A stretch of DNA of 64,000 nt from Paractinoplanes aksuensis (GTDB taxonomy: Bacteria > Actinomycetota > Actinomycetes > Mycobacteriales > Micromonosporaceae): the NCBI RefSeq assembly GCF_024137025.1, contig NZ_JAMYJR010000030.1, forward strand, positions 62,001 through 126,000. Direction: 5' to 3'. Below are positions 24,893-33,453 of this stretch, piece after piece (positions within the stretch are counted from its first letter, which is position 1; each line of letters starts with the position of its first letter). The position numbers were made by a program, and so were the translations under genes. Below the pieces are notes generated by a model, which was not told the origin of the DNA, made no database searches, and worked only from the letters and a program-made list of their open reading frames with translations.

Positions 24893-25893
24893 GCCTCGAC
24901 GTCGGCGGGGTGGGGGCGTTCCTCGCCGAGCGTGGAATCCCCGTGAGCGGGCCGCTCAGCAGCACGCTGGTCAGCGGGGGGCGGTCCAATCTGACGTACG
25001 CGGTCACCGACGGCACCCACCGCTGGATCGTGCGGCGGCCGCCGGTCTCGGGACTGACCCCCTCGGCGCACGATGTGGCTCGGGAGTGGCGGGTGACGCA
25101 GGCGCTGCAGTACAGCGCGGTCCCGGTGCCGCCCGCGGTCGCGTTGTGTGAGGACCCGGGGGTGATCGGGGCGCCGTTCGCGGTGTCGGCGTTCATCAGC
25201 GGGCTGGTCGTGCGGACCCGGGCCCAGCTCGATGCGTACACCTCGCGGGAACTCGAGGCGTGCGTGACCGAGCTGGTGCGGGTGCTGGCCGATCTGCACT
25301 CGGTCGACGTCGACGAGGTCGGATTGGGTGGGCTGGGGCGGCCCGACGGCTTCCTCGAGCGCCAGGTGCGCCTGTGGTGGCGGCAGTGGACCGAGGTCAA
25401 GAGCCGGGATCTGCCCGACGCGACGGCGCTGCACAACCGGCTCGTCGAAGCCGTGCCGGTCCGGTCGGCGCACATCGGGGTGGTGCACGGCGACTTCCGG
25501 ATCGACAACACGATGCTCGACAGCGCCGACATCAGCAAGGTGCTGGCGGTGGTCGACTGGGAACTGGCCACGGTCGGCGACGTGCTCACCGACATCGCGC
25601 TGATGTGCGTGTACCGTCAGCCGCAGCTCGACCCCATCCTGGGACTGGACGCGGCCTGGGCCAGTGATCGGCTGCCGTCGGCCGATGCCATTGCCGAGGC
25701 GTACGCCCGCCGGCGCGGCATCAGCCTCGACCATTGGCCGTTCTATCTGGCCCTGGCCAACTTCAAACTGGCCGTCATCGCCCAGGGCATCAGCTACCGC
25801 GCGCGGCAGGGCGCCGCCGCCGACCCCACATCGGCCCAGGCCGAGGAGGCCGTCCAGCCGTTGCTCGCCGCCGGTCTGCGGGCTCTGTCCTGA
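24889..25893 (+). CDS. APH-family phosphotransferase (ACAD10-like kinase domain)
   Basis: 334-residue aminoglycoside-phosphotransferase-fold kinase. GGRSNLTYAVTDG and WIVRRPPVSGL form the nucleotide-binding lobe, IGVVHGDFRIDNTML the catalytic loop and VVDWELATVGDVLTDIA the metal-binding motif. Proteins like this accompany acyl-CoA dehydrogenases in actinobacterial and mitochondrial (ACAD10/11) hydroxy-acid breakdown, where the hydroxyl is phosphorylated and then eliminated. That makes a role in 4-hydroxyacyl-CoA catabolism plausible here. Last gene of the operon, followed at once by a strong hairpin. Confidence 0.88.
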   Translation: MSLDVGGVGAFLAERGIPVSGPLSSTLVSGGRSNLTYAVTDGTHRWIVRRPPVSGLTPSAHDVAREWRVTQALQYSAVPVPPAVALCEDPGVIGAPFAVSAFISGLVVRTRAQLDAYTSRELEACVTELVRVLADLHSVDVDEVGLGGLGRPDGFLERQVRLWWRQWTEVKSRDLPDATALHNRLVEAVPVRSAHIGVVHGDFRIDNTMLDSADISKVLAVVDWELATVGDVLTDIALMCVYRQPQLDPILGLDAAWASDRLPSADAIAEAYARRRGISLDHWPFYLALANFKLAVIAQGISYRARQGAAADPTSAQAEEAVQPLLAAGLRALS

Positions 25894-25894
25894 T

Positions 25895-25920
25895 GGCCGG
25901 CGCCCCACGAGGCGCCGGCC
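25895..25920. terminator. Strong hairpin ending the catabolic operon
   Basis: Perfect 10-bp stem ggccggcgcc/ggcgccggcc with a 6-nt loop, directly after the kinase stop and before the convergent pseudogene. A U tract is lacking, as is common in actinomycete terminators; it can serve both strands. Confidence 0.8.
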
Positions 25921-25934
25921 ACCGTTGATCGTGA

Positions 25935-26681
25935 CTAACCCTGGACGAGCTTGTACTCGGCCGGAACCTTGCTGAGGGTGGCGATGCTGATGTGCGGCCA
26001 CGCCGCCCGCTCCGGCAGCCCGTCCTCGCGCGGGCTGAAGAAATTCAGCATGACGACCTGTGAGTACTGCAGGCGCATGAGCGGTTTCCCGGCCTTGTCC
26101 TTCTCGGCCAGTTCCTGAATCCAGAACGTCGACTTCATGCTGACCGATTCGGCCTCGCGGGTGGAGAACGGCAGGTTCAGCACGCCGCCGCTCTTTACGG
26201 TCGAATCGACAGTCAAGGTGGTCGTCCGGACGATGTTCGCTCCCATGTTCGCGAAGCGGAGAATTTCGTTCATGTCGGCCGGATTTAACCCGGGGAACCC
26301 AGGGACTTTTTTGGTGTCGACGTCACCATGAATAGGTGGTCGATGTAGTGCTTGTACGGCTCGAGATAGGGTTCGGACTTGAAATCGTAATCCGGATGTC
26401 TTCGAAACGACCCGACGGCAGCCCGCTGATCGGCGGGATCTCCGGCATGTCGTCCTGAGTGTGTCCGACCGGCTGAGCGCGAGGACGGCGCCTTGTGGAA
26501 GGGCAGGGCGATCATATTCCACCCGGTGCCCTTTCCGGTCCAGACGCCGAGCAGATCCTGCAGCGGCCCGAGATCGTACTTGGGTGGGGCGCCGCGATTG
26601 GTCAGGCTGGCCGTAGGCAGGCGGCGGGACGACTTCCGCGAATGTGCGGGTACGAAGATCGGGTTGCTCTGGTGTGGTCAT
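25935..26681 (-). pseudogene. Frameshifted heme-binding-type protein gene
   Basis: Parts of one protein appear in different minus-strand frames. The N-terminal MTTPEQPDLRTRTFAEVVPPPA is in one frame. KYDLGPLQDLLGVWTGKGTG and WNMIALPFHK (26490-26590) and DYDFKSEPYLEPYKHYIDHL follow in a second, and the C-terminal 120 residues are back in the first (NMGANIVRTTTLTVDS, TFWIQELAEKD, LQYSQVVMLNFF, WPHISIATLSKVP). The C-terminal pattern matches bacterial heme-binding proteins of the lipocalin/FABP-like kind; the family call is by recognition only. At least two frameshifts make it non-functional unless sequencing errors explain them. Local GC is lower than in the surroundings. Confidence 0.65.
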
Positions 26682-26971
26682 TTAATGCTCCTGGTAGCGA
26701 AACAAGGCTGAATGGTCAGGACCCCGATGCCGCAGGTCATGGCACCTGCCAAAGAAGGGAAATAAATGCGACACGCCAACGCCACACTCGCGGGTCGCTG
26801 TATCCGTCTACGGCAGTATCGGCAATGCAGTATGCAGCCGGAAATGGCAGGTGATAATCATTCAAGGTACTGTGGTGAGCCGCGTCACACCAAAGGGTCG
26901 ATGACTTCCGGACGCCCGGGTGGTCTGACGACCGGACAGGCAAGAACTCCCCGTAGCGGAAGGCGACAACG
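26682..26971. other. Non-coding region
   Basis: About 290 bp, less GC-rich than the surroundings, between the pseudogene start and the DUF4287 gene. No convincing gene, RNA or repeat was seen; short frames lack coding character. It probably carries the promoter for 26972. Confidence 0.5.
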
Positions 26972-27259
26972 ATGAGCTTCCAGGCGTACCTCGACAACAT
27001 CGAGGCCAAGACCGGACTGACGCCACGTCAGTTCATCGCGCTGGCCCACGAGCGGGGGCTCGACGAGCCGTCGACCAAGGCCGGGGCGATCGTCGAGTGG
27101 CTCAAGGAGGACTACGGTCTCGGCCGGGGCCACGCCATGGCCCTGGTCCACGTGATCAAGAACGGCCCCAAGATCGGCGACAAGCACGTCGGCGCCTCCG
27201 GTCCGCATCGCGACGAGTCGGACACGCTGTGGCTCGACGGCGTGGCCAACCGTCCATGA
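26972..27259 (+). CDS. DUF4287 domain protein
   Basis: 95-residue cytoplasmic protein. The segments MSFQAYLDNIEAKTGLTPRQF, EWLKEDYGLGRGHAMALVHVIK and a basic/glycine tail match the DUF4287 family; its biochemical function is not known. Upstream, ggaaggcgac provides a weak ribosome binding site. A single transcription unit is likely. Confidence 0.85.
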   Translation: MSFQAYLDNIEAKTGLTPRQFIALAHERGLDEPSTKAGAIVEWLKEDYGLGRGHAMALVHVIKNGPKIGDKHVGASGPHRDESDTLWLDGVANRP

Positions 27260-27298
27260 CCTGGATCCCGGACGAAGGTGGGTTATAGGCTCCGCCGG

Positions 27299-27748
27299 GT
27301 GTCGTCTGTTGCCACTTTCCACCTCGTCAAGATGGGTGAGCTGCGGGAAATCGCCAGCGCGGCCCGGTCCGGCCGGGCCGGTGAGGCGATCCTGCGGTTG
27401 GGTGAGATGCCCACGCGGCATTACGACTGGTCCGGGTACGTCATGGTGAACGTCTTGGACAGCCTGGATGAGCTGGGCGTCGAGCTGGAGAGCCCGCGCC
27501 TCGCGGAGGAGTCCGCGGCGATCAACGCGGATTTCGACTACACCACGCTGATCACCGACGACGCCAAGGTGTACCTCGATCGGCTCGATCCGGGTGGGTA
27601 CGAGCCGGGCGACCTGCTTGACGGGCCGATCGAGCTGGGGCTGGACGGCGACGAGGCCCGGGCGGCGATGGTGGAGACACTGGCGTCGCTGGGGTCGATC
27701 ATTGCGGGACTGGCCGACGACGACGTGCTCCTGCTGCATATCGGCTGA
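27299..27748 (+). CDS. Hypothetical protein, 149 aa
   Basis: Soluble acidic protein beginning MSSVATFHLVKMGELREIA from GTG 27299. The middle MPTRHYDWSGYVMVNVLDSLDELGVELE and the end GSIIAGLADDDVLLLHIG suggest an alternating alpha/beta fold. I do not recognise the family. The start at 27299 was chosen over 27278 because the intervening residues (MGYRLRR) are not typical. Confidence 0.65.
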   Translation: MSSVATFHLVKMGELREIASAARSGRAGEAILRLGEMPTRHYDWSGYVMVNVLDSLDELGVELESPRLAEESAAINADFDYTTLITDDAKVYLDRLDPGGYEPGDLLDGPIELGLDGDEARAAMVETLASLGSIIAGLADDDVLLLHIG

Positions 27749-27776
27749 TGGCTCGGCAGCGTCGTAGTCTGCTGGC

Positions 27777-29192
27777 ATGGCGGATCTTCTGGGGCAGGTT
27801 CACTCGGCGGCCGGGGACTACCTCGCATCGTTGGCGGCGCGGCCGGTGCAGGATCGGGACGCGTTGGCGCTGCTGGCCGAGCTGGGTGGGCCGCTTCCGG
27901 AGAAGGGGAGTGAGCCCGGCGAGGTGATCGAGCGGCTGCTGCGGGTGGGGGCGGCCGCGGGCACGGCGTCGTCGGGGCCCCGGTTCTTTCACTTCGTGAC
28001 CGGGGGAGTGACGCCGGCGGCGCTGGCGGCGGACTGGGCGGCGGCGTTGTTCGACCAGAATGCGTTCTCGAAGATCTCGTCGCCGTTCGCGCACGAGGTC
28101 GAGACGGTGGCCCTGCGGTGGCTGCGGGAGCTGTTCGGGCTGCCCGAGTCGTGGGGTGGGGCGCTCGTCGGTAGTGCGACGTTCGCCAACTTCACCTCGC
28201 TGGGGTGTGCCACGCACTGGTGGGGGTTTCAGCTCGGGGTCGACACGGCCGAGGACGGGCTGGCCGAACTGCCGCGGATGCCGGTGCTGTCGTCGGGCTA
28301 CGTGCATGCCAGCGCGCGCAAGGCGTTGCAGATGCTGGGGCACGGGCGGAACTCGGTGACGGTCTGCGCGCGGGACGGCGTGGGGCGGGTCGATCTCGGG
28401 GTCATGCGGCACCACCTGAACCGGCTCAAGGGCGCGCCCTCGGTGATCATCGCCAACGCGGGCGAGGTGAACGCGGGCGACTTCGACCCGATCGGCGAGC
28501 TGGCCGAGCTGGCCGCCGAGTTCGGGGCGTGGTTGCACGTCGATGGCGCGTTCGGTTTGTTCGCCGCCCTTTCTCCGCGTACGGCCCATCTCGTCGAGGG
28601 CATCGGCCGGGCCGACTCGATCGCGGCCGACGCGCACAAGTGGCTCAATGTGCCGTACGAAAGCGGGTTTGCTCTGGTTCGTGATCAGGCCCGGCTCGGG
28701 TCGGCGTTCGGGATGCCGGGGGCGGCCTATCTGCCGGGGCCCGGGGATCCGGCGAGCGGCTACGCGCTGTACGGGCCGGAGTCCTCGCGCCGGGCGCGAT
28801 CACTGCCGATCTGGGCGACGCTGGCCGCGTACGGGAAACAGGGTCACCGCGAGATGGTCGAGCGCCACCTCGATCTGGCCCAGCACCTGGCGGCCCGGGT
28901 CGACGCCGCGCCCGAGCTGGAGCGGCTGGCCGACGTTCCGCTGAGCATCGTGTGTTTCCGCGCGGCGCCGGCCGGGGTGGCCGACCTCGACGACTTCAAC
29001 CGCCGCCTCGGCGCGGCCCTGCTCGAGGACGGCCGGGTCTACGCGGGCACCACTTTGTATGACGGTCGGATCGCCCTACGACCGGCGATCGTCAACTGGC
29101 GCACCACCGAGGCCGACATCGACCTGTTCGTCGACGTCGTGCGCGAACTCTCCCAGAAGGTGTCCCACGAAGTCGGGACACGCGCATCGTGA
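27777..29192 (+). CDS. PLP-dependent amino acid decarboxylase (group II)
   Basis: 471-residue fold type I enzyme related to aromatic-L-amino-acid and glutamate decarboxylases. Landmarks are PRFFHFVTGGVTP near residue 63, ALVGSATFANFTSLG, GEVNAGDFDPIGELAEL, WLHVDGAFGLFAAL (the PLP-pairing Asp) and the Schiff-base Lys in ADAHKWLNVPYESG near residue 285. The substrate amino acid cannot be deduced. No decarboxylase partner such as a transporter is adjacent. Confidence 0.9.
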   Translation: MADLLGQVHSAAGDYLASLAARPVQDRDALALLAELGGPLPEKGSEPGEVIERLLRVGAAAGTASSGPRFFHFVTGGVTPAALAADWAAALFDQNAFSKISSPFAHEVETVALRWLRELFGLPESWGGALVGSATFANFTSLGCATHWWGFQLGVDTAEDGLAELPRMPVLSSGYVHASARKALQMLGHGRNSVTVCARDGVGRVDLGVMRHHLNRLKGAPSVIIANAGEVNAGDFDPIGELAELAAEFGAWLHVDGAFGLFAALSPRTAHLVEGIGRADSIAADAHKWLNVPYESGFALVRDQARLGSAFGMPGAAYLPGPGDPASGYALYGPESSRRARSLPIWATLAAYGKQGHREMVERHLDLAQHLAARVDAAPELERLADVPLSIVCFRAAPAGVADLDDFNRRLGAALLEDGRVYAGTTLYDGRIALRPAIVNWRTTEADIDLFVDVVRELSQKVSHEVGTRAS

Positions 29193-29254
29193 CCGGTGGG
29201 ACGGTGCATTCCTAACTTGAAGGCCCTCGACAACGTTCATGAGGAGGGCTTCTG

Positions 29255-29635
29255 ATGGGACGCATGACCCGCTCGACCGCGCTGAGGATCGCGGCCGCCC
29301 TGTCGGTGCTGGTGGCGATCATCGGCATCACGCTGTTCGACCTGCCCAACCTGGTGCTCGGCGCGCGCGACAGCGAGGCGCCGTTCGGACTGGTGCTGGG
29401 CAGTTTCACGTCCGGCGTGCTGGCGCTCGTGGCCGCGTACGGCGCCTGGCGGTTGCAGAAGTGGGGCGCGGTGCTGCTCATCGCGGTCAACGCGTTCTGG
29501 ATCGTGCAGGCGGTGAGCTCGCTGCTGTTCGACCGGACCAGCGCCGAGATGCTGTTCGCGTCGCTGATGCTGGTGCACCACATCGTCGTCATCTCGTTCT
29601 GCCTGTGGCGGGAACGGGTCGTCAGTGCGGTCTGA
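29255..29635 (+). CDS. Small membrane protein, four helices
   Basis: 126 residues with about four hydrophobic helices (ALRIAAALSVLVAIIGITLF, VLGSFTSGVLALVAAY, WGAVLLIAVNAFWIVQAV, LMLVHHIVVISFCLW). No family recognised. A gaggagg ribosome binding site precedes the start, and the leader (29217-29254) can form an imperfect stem gaaggccctc/gagggcttc that includes it. The gene overlaps the downstream histidine kinase by 11 bp, so the protein may be an accessory of that two-component system. Confidence 0.7.
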   Translation: MGRMTRSTALRIAAALSVLVAIIGITLFDLPNLVLGARDSEAPFGLVLGSFTSGVLALVAAYGAWRLQKWGAVLLIAVNAFWIVQAVSSLLFDRTSAEMLFASLMLVHHIVVISFCLWRERVVSAV

Positions 29636-31091
29636 CGTGGCCAATCGCCGCCTCTACCAGCTGCTCTTTCCGTTCCTGCTTATTTGGTACGCCTTCGTGG
29701 TGGCGGGACTGGTGGCAGCCGTGGCCACCTTTCCGGACCGGCCGATCGGATCGCTCGACGAGATCCCGTGGTGGTCCCACGCCATCGCGTTCGCCGTGGT
29801 CGCGGCCACTTGGGCGCCGGTGTCGGCCTACCTCGACCGCGGGGTGCACCAGCTCGCGTTCGGACAGCGGGACAACGCGTACGAGGTGGCCGGACACGTG
29901 TCGAGACAACTGCTCCCGTCGGTGGCGGCGGCTCTGGCGGGCACCATGGCCCTGCCGTACGTGGAGATCGAGTCGGACGGGCGGGTCGTCACCTCGTACG
30001 GGAAAGTGCCTGAAGGCGCGTCGATGGTCGAGATCGCGCTCACGTATCAGGACGAGCGGCTCGGCACGCTGCGGGTGAGCGCGCGCCGCCGGCGGGACCG
30101 GCTGTCCGCGGCCGATGTACGACTGTTGGACGATCTGGGCCGGCAGGTGGCGATGACCCTGTACGCGGCCCGGTCGCGCGAGCAGTTGGTGGCGGCGCGC
30201 GAGGAGGAACGGCTGCGGATCCGGCGCGACCTGCACGACGGGCTCGGGCCGACGTTGGCCTCGCTCGGGCTGCGGCTGGGGGTGCTGCAGCGGACTGTCC
30301 GGGCCGACCCGGCGGCGGCCGCGGAGCTGGCGGGGGAGTTGCGCGGCGACGTCCGGCAGGCCACGGCCGACATCCGCCGCCTGGTCTACGAGCTACGGCC
30401 ACCCCTGCTCGACGAATTCGGGCTGGTCGACGCGTTGCGCAACCTCCGGTCGGGCGACACTCTTTCCCGTACGGTGTCCGCACCGGAGCCGATGCCCGCG
30501 CTCCCGGCCGCGGTGGAGGTGGCGTTGTACCGGATAGCGGCCGAGGCCCTGCACAACGCGGCCCGGCACGCCTCGGCCACGGAGTGCGCGGTGAACCTGG
30601 CGGTCACCGCGTCCGCGGTCACGCTGACGGTCACCGACAACGGGTGCGGGCTGCCCGCCGATTACCTGGCCGGGGTGGGCCACCGCTCTATGCGGGAACG
30701 CAGTAGCGAGCTCGGCGGCGTCCTGGCCATCGGCCCCGCCCCCGCGGGCGGCACCTGCGTCGCGGTGACGTTCGCTCTGGGAGCCCGCGACCCCGCGGCC
30801 GAAGCTCGCGACGTCGCGGCTGGAGCTCGCGTCCCTGCGGCTGGAGCCCGCGAGTCCGCAGCTGGACCGCGCGTCCCTGCGGTTCGACCGCGCGACCCCG
30901 CGGCCGAGGTTCACGTCCCTGCGGCTGGAGTCTGCGAGTCCGCGGCTGGACTGCGCGACCCTGCGGTTCGGCCGCGCGTCCCTGCGGCTGGACCGCGCGA
31001 CTGCGCGGCCGAAGTTCACGACCCTGCGGCCGGAGCTCGCGACCGCGCGGGCGGAGCTCACGACACCGCGGGCGGCGGTGCCCATGCCTGA
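29625..31091 (+). CDS. NarL-class sensor histidine kinase with heptapeptide-repeat tail
   Basis: 488-residue membrane kinase of the HisKA_3 type. Two helices (residues about 8-35 and 45-65), a linker, then the phosphoacceptor motif EEERLRIRRDLHDGLGPTLA near residue 195. The ATPase has AAEALHNAARHASA (N-box) and VTDNGCGLP (G1), with GGTCVAVTF closing the domain near residue 385. The last 102 residues are not kinase: 14 copies of a 7-residue unit such as ARDPAAE and ARVPAAG. GTG start overlaps the upstream gene by 11 bp; the end overlaps the response regulator by 8 bp. Confidence 0.9.
   Translation: MRSDVANRRLYQLLFPFLLIWYAFVVAGLVAAVATFPDRPIGSLDEIPWWSHAIAFAVVAATWAPVSAYLDRGVHQLAFGQRDNAYEVAGHVSRQLLPSVAAALAGTMALPYVEIESDGRVVTSYGKVPEGASMVEIALTYQDERLGTLRVSARRRRDRLSAADVRLLDDLGRQVAMTLYAARSREQLVAAREEERLRIRRDLHDGLGPTLASLGLRLGVLQRTVRADPAAAAELAGELRGDVRQATADIRRLVYELRPPLLDEFGLVDALRNLRSGDTLSRTVSAPEPMPALPAAVEVALYRIAAEALHNAARHASATECAVNLAVTASAVTLTVTDNGCGLPADYLAGVGHRSMRERSSELGGVLAIGPAPAGGTCVAVTFALGARDPAAEARDVAAGARVPAAGARESAAGPRVPAVRPRDPAAEVHVPAAGVCESAAGLRDPAVRPRVPAAGPRDCAAEVHDPAAGARDRAGGAHDTAGGGAHA
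30783..31076 (+). repeat. Fourteen 21-bp in-frame repeats in the kinase tail
   Basis: Each 21-bp unit encodes x-R/H-x-P/S-A-A-E/G (for example ARDPAAE, ARESAAG, PRVPAVR). Longer identical blocks recur, such as PRDPAAEVH and PRDCAAEVH, showing repeated duplication of several units together. Confidence 0.92.
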
Positions 31092-31719
31092 GCAGATCAC
31101 GGTGCTGGTGGTCGACGACCATCCGCTGTTTCGCAAAGGGCTGCGGGCGCTGCTGGCCACAATGCCGTCGGTGGACGTGGTCGGGGAAGCGGTCGACGGC
31201 AAGTCCGCCGTGGAGCTGGCGCGGTCTTTGCGGCCGCAGCTGGTGCTGATGGACCTGCACATGCCGGGCGGGGACGGGCCGACGGCGATCCGCGCGCTCG
31301 CGGCGGCGCCGGATGGGCCGCACATCCTCGTGGTGACGATGTTCGAGGACGACGACTCGGTGTTCGCGGCGTTGCGGGCCGGGGCTCGGGGCTACGTGCT
31401 CAAGGACACCGACGACGACGAGATGACCCGGGCCATCCTGGCCGTCGGGCACGGCGAGGCCATCTTCAGCGCGGCCATCGCGTCGCGGATCGTGGCTTTC
31501 TTCGCCGGCCGCCCGCCGGCCGAGCCGTTCCCCGGGCTCACCGCCAGCGAGCGCAACGTGCTGCAGCTGATGTCGCGCGGGCTGCCCAACGACGTGATCG
31601 CGGCCCAGTTGCAGCTCAGCGCCAAGACCGTACGCAATTACGTCAGCAACGTCTTCGCCAAGCTGCACGTGGCCTCGCGGGCCGAGGCGATAGCCCGGGC
31701 CCGCGACGCGGGTATTTAG
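31084..31719 (+). CDS. NarL/FixJ-type response regulator
   Basis: 211-residue transcriptional regulator. The receiver domain has TVLVVDDHPLFRKGLRALL with acidic pocket DD, phosphoacceptor Asp in LVLMDLHMPGGDGP, and the Lys in YVLKDT. The LuxR-type HTH is LTASERNVLQLMSRGLPNDVIAAQLQLSAKTVRNYVSNVFAKL. The ATG at 31084 is chosen; a GTG at 31078 is possible. It overlaps the kinase gene and is its cognate partner by arrangement. Confidence 0.93.
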   Translation: MPEQITVLVVDDHPLFRKGLRALLATMPSVDVVGEAVDGKSAVELARSLRPQLVLMDLHMPGGDGPTAIRALAAAPDGPHILVVTMFEDDDSVFAALRAGARGYVLKDTDDDEMTRAILAVGHGEAIFSAAIASRIVAFFAGRPPAEPFPGLTASERNVLQLMSRGLPNDVIAAQLQLSAKTVRNYVSNVFAKLHVASRAEAIARARDAGI

Positions 31720-31732
31720 GACCGGTCAGGCC

Positions 31733-32224
31733 CTAGCCGAGCTCGCCGCGGACGACGAGGGCCCAGCACAGGCAGCCGAACGCGGCCGTGGTGGCGAGCG
31801 TGCGGACCAGGTTCCAGGCGGTCCAGCGGGCTTCGTCGAACGTGGCGCGGGCGGCGGCCAGGTCGGGGATCTGGTCGGGGGCGCCGGCCGCCTTGAGGGC
31901 GTCGTTCATCGGGACGTTGATGCCGATGGTGACGGCGAAGACGATGATGTAGAGGACGAGGGCGGCCAGTACCCACGGCAGGATCCTCGCGCCGGGGCTG
32001 AGGAACGCCGAGACGGCCGTGAACAGCAGCGCGCCCAAGAAACTGATCATGAACCAGGGGTTGATGATGGCCCGGTCGAGGGCCTGGAAGGCGCCCACGA
32101 ACGTCCGGTCGTCGGAGCGCCCCAGACCGACCATCACGGTGTGCTGGTAGAGGCCGAACACGCCGGCCATCAACCCGGTCGTCATCGTTGCCGCGATCAG
32201 CGCGGTCACTCTCAGTGCGAACAT
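31733..32224 (-). CDS. DUF1772-like membrane protein
   Basis: 163 residues, four hydrophobic helices. VTALIAATMTTGLMAGVFGLYQHTVM, FQALDRAIINPWFMISFLG, then GINVPMNDALK and a final helix with ATTAAFGCLCWALV match the DUF1772/anthrone-oxygenase-like membrane family. The function of bacterial members is unclear. The start at 32224 (MFALRV) was chosen because upstream in-frame residues are Arg/Gly-rich and run toward the serine hydrolase gene. Confidence 0.78.
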   Translation of the reverse strand: MFALRVTALIAATMTTGLMAGVFGLYQHTVMVGLGRSDDRTFVGAFQALDRAIINPWFMISFLGALLFTAVSAFLSPGARILPWVLAALVLYIIVFAVTIGINVPMNDALKAAGAPDQIPDLAAARATFDEARWTAWNLVRTLATTAAFGCLCWALVVRGELG

Positions 32225-32295
32225 GCCTTCAGTCAACCGGCGCGGCGCCCGCGGTTCCATCGTCGAGCGTCCACACCCCATGCGCGAGACGCTGG

Positions 32296-33453
32296 TCAGT
32301 CGTCGATCGCCTGATACACGGCCGTCCACAGGTCGGTCCAGAGCGGCAGGGTCTGGTCGCCGGCGTGCGCCCGCTGCACGATGAAGATCGCGGTCAGGTC
32401 CTCGGCCGGGTCGTTGTACCAGGCCGTGCCGTAGTAGCCGGGCCAGCCGTAGGCGCCGGCCGACAGCCCGAGGCGGTTCTGGCTGGTCTGGACGGACATG
32501 CCGAAGCCCCAGCCCCGATCGGCGAAGTAGTCCGGACGGAAGCCGGAGACCGCCTTCTGGGCCGGGGTCAGATGGTCCGTGGTCATCAGCCGCACCGACG
32601 GCCGCGAGAGCACGCCGCGGCCGCCCGCCATCAGAGCCGAGGCGAAAGCGAGATAGTCGTCGGCGGTCGAGGCGAGCCCGCCGCCCCCGTTCTCGAAGGC
32701 CGGCTGCCGGCTGAGCAGCCCGTCGGGGCCGTCCTCGATCTTGGTGGCCACTTCGGCGTCGTACGCGGTGGCGAACCGGGCCATGCTGCCCGGGCTGACG
32801 ACGAAGCCGGTGTCGGTCATGCCGAGCGGTTCGAACACGCGCTCGCGCAGGGCCGCGCCGAAGCTCGTGCCGGTGGCCCGGGCGATGAGCTCGCCGGTCA
32901 CGGCGGCGGCGGTGTCGTACAGCCAGCGCTCGCCGGGCTGGTGCACGAGCGGCAGCGCGCCGAGCCGGGTCAGGAAGTCGGCCGGGGGCGGGAAGCCGAT
33001 GTCGTCGAGGGCGTCGGCGATCGGGACGGTGCCGGGCTCGGCCGGGACCATGCCGGTGCCGAGCGTGTACGTCAGCAGGTCACGCAAAGTGATCGCCCGC
33101 TCGGCCGGGACGGTGTGGTCGAGCGGCCCGCTCGGGTCGGCCAGCACGGACATGTTGGCCAGCTCGGGCAGGAACTCGTCGACCGGGTCGTCCAGGCGCA
33201 GGGTGCCGTCCTCGACCAGGGTCATCGCGCAGGCAGAGACGATCGGTTTGGACATGGAGGCGATACGCACGATCGTGTCGGTGGCCATCGGGGTGGTCGC
33301 GCCCGGGCCCTCGTACGCGAGGTAGCCGGTCGCCTCGACGTGCACCTGGCCGCGGCGGGAGAGCAGCGCGAGCATGCCCGGGGCGAAACCGTCGTCGACG
33401 CGGCGCTGGAGCTGGGTGCGCAGGCGGGTCAGGCGCTTCGGGGCGAAAGTCAC
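32296..33453 (-). CDS. Serine hydrolase, class C beta-lactamase-like
   Basis: 385-residue hydrolase of the beta-lactamase/esterase family. The SxxK motif IASMSKPIV is near residue 75, the Tyr motif in RWLYDTAAAVTGELIAR near 175, with GMTDTGFVVSPGSMARFATAY and GWGFGMSVQ following. No signal peptide, so a cytoplasmic esterase or peptidase is more likely than a beta-lactamase. The GTG start overlaps the stop of the MFS gene by 4 bp, giving translational coupling. Confidence 0.88.
   Translation of the reverse strand: MTFAPKRLTRLRTQLQRRVDDGFAPGMLALLSRRGQVHVEATGYLAYEGPGATTPMATDTIVRIASMSKPIVSACAMTLVEDGTLRLDDPVDEFLPELANMSVLADPSGPLDHTVPAERAITLRDLLTYTLGTGMVPAEPGTVPIADALDDIGFPPPADFLTRLGALPLVHQPGERWLYDTAAAVTGELIARATGTSFGAALRERVFEPLGMTDTGFVVSPGSMARFATAYDAEVATKIEDGPDGLLSRQPAFENGGGGLASTADDYLAFASALMAGGRGVLSRPSVRLMTTDHLTPAQKAVSGFRPDYFADRGWGFGMSVQTSQNRLGLSAGAYGWPGYYGTAWYNDPAEDLTAIFIVQRAHAGDQTLPLWTDLWTAVYQAIDD

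Noticed and set aside
29160..29181. gtgtccc/gggacac hairpin near the end of the PLP decarboxylase as terminator
   Set aside because: It lies within the coding sequence before the stop and has no T tract.
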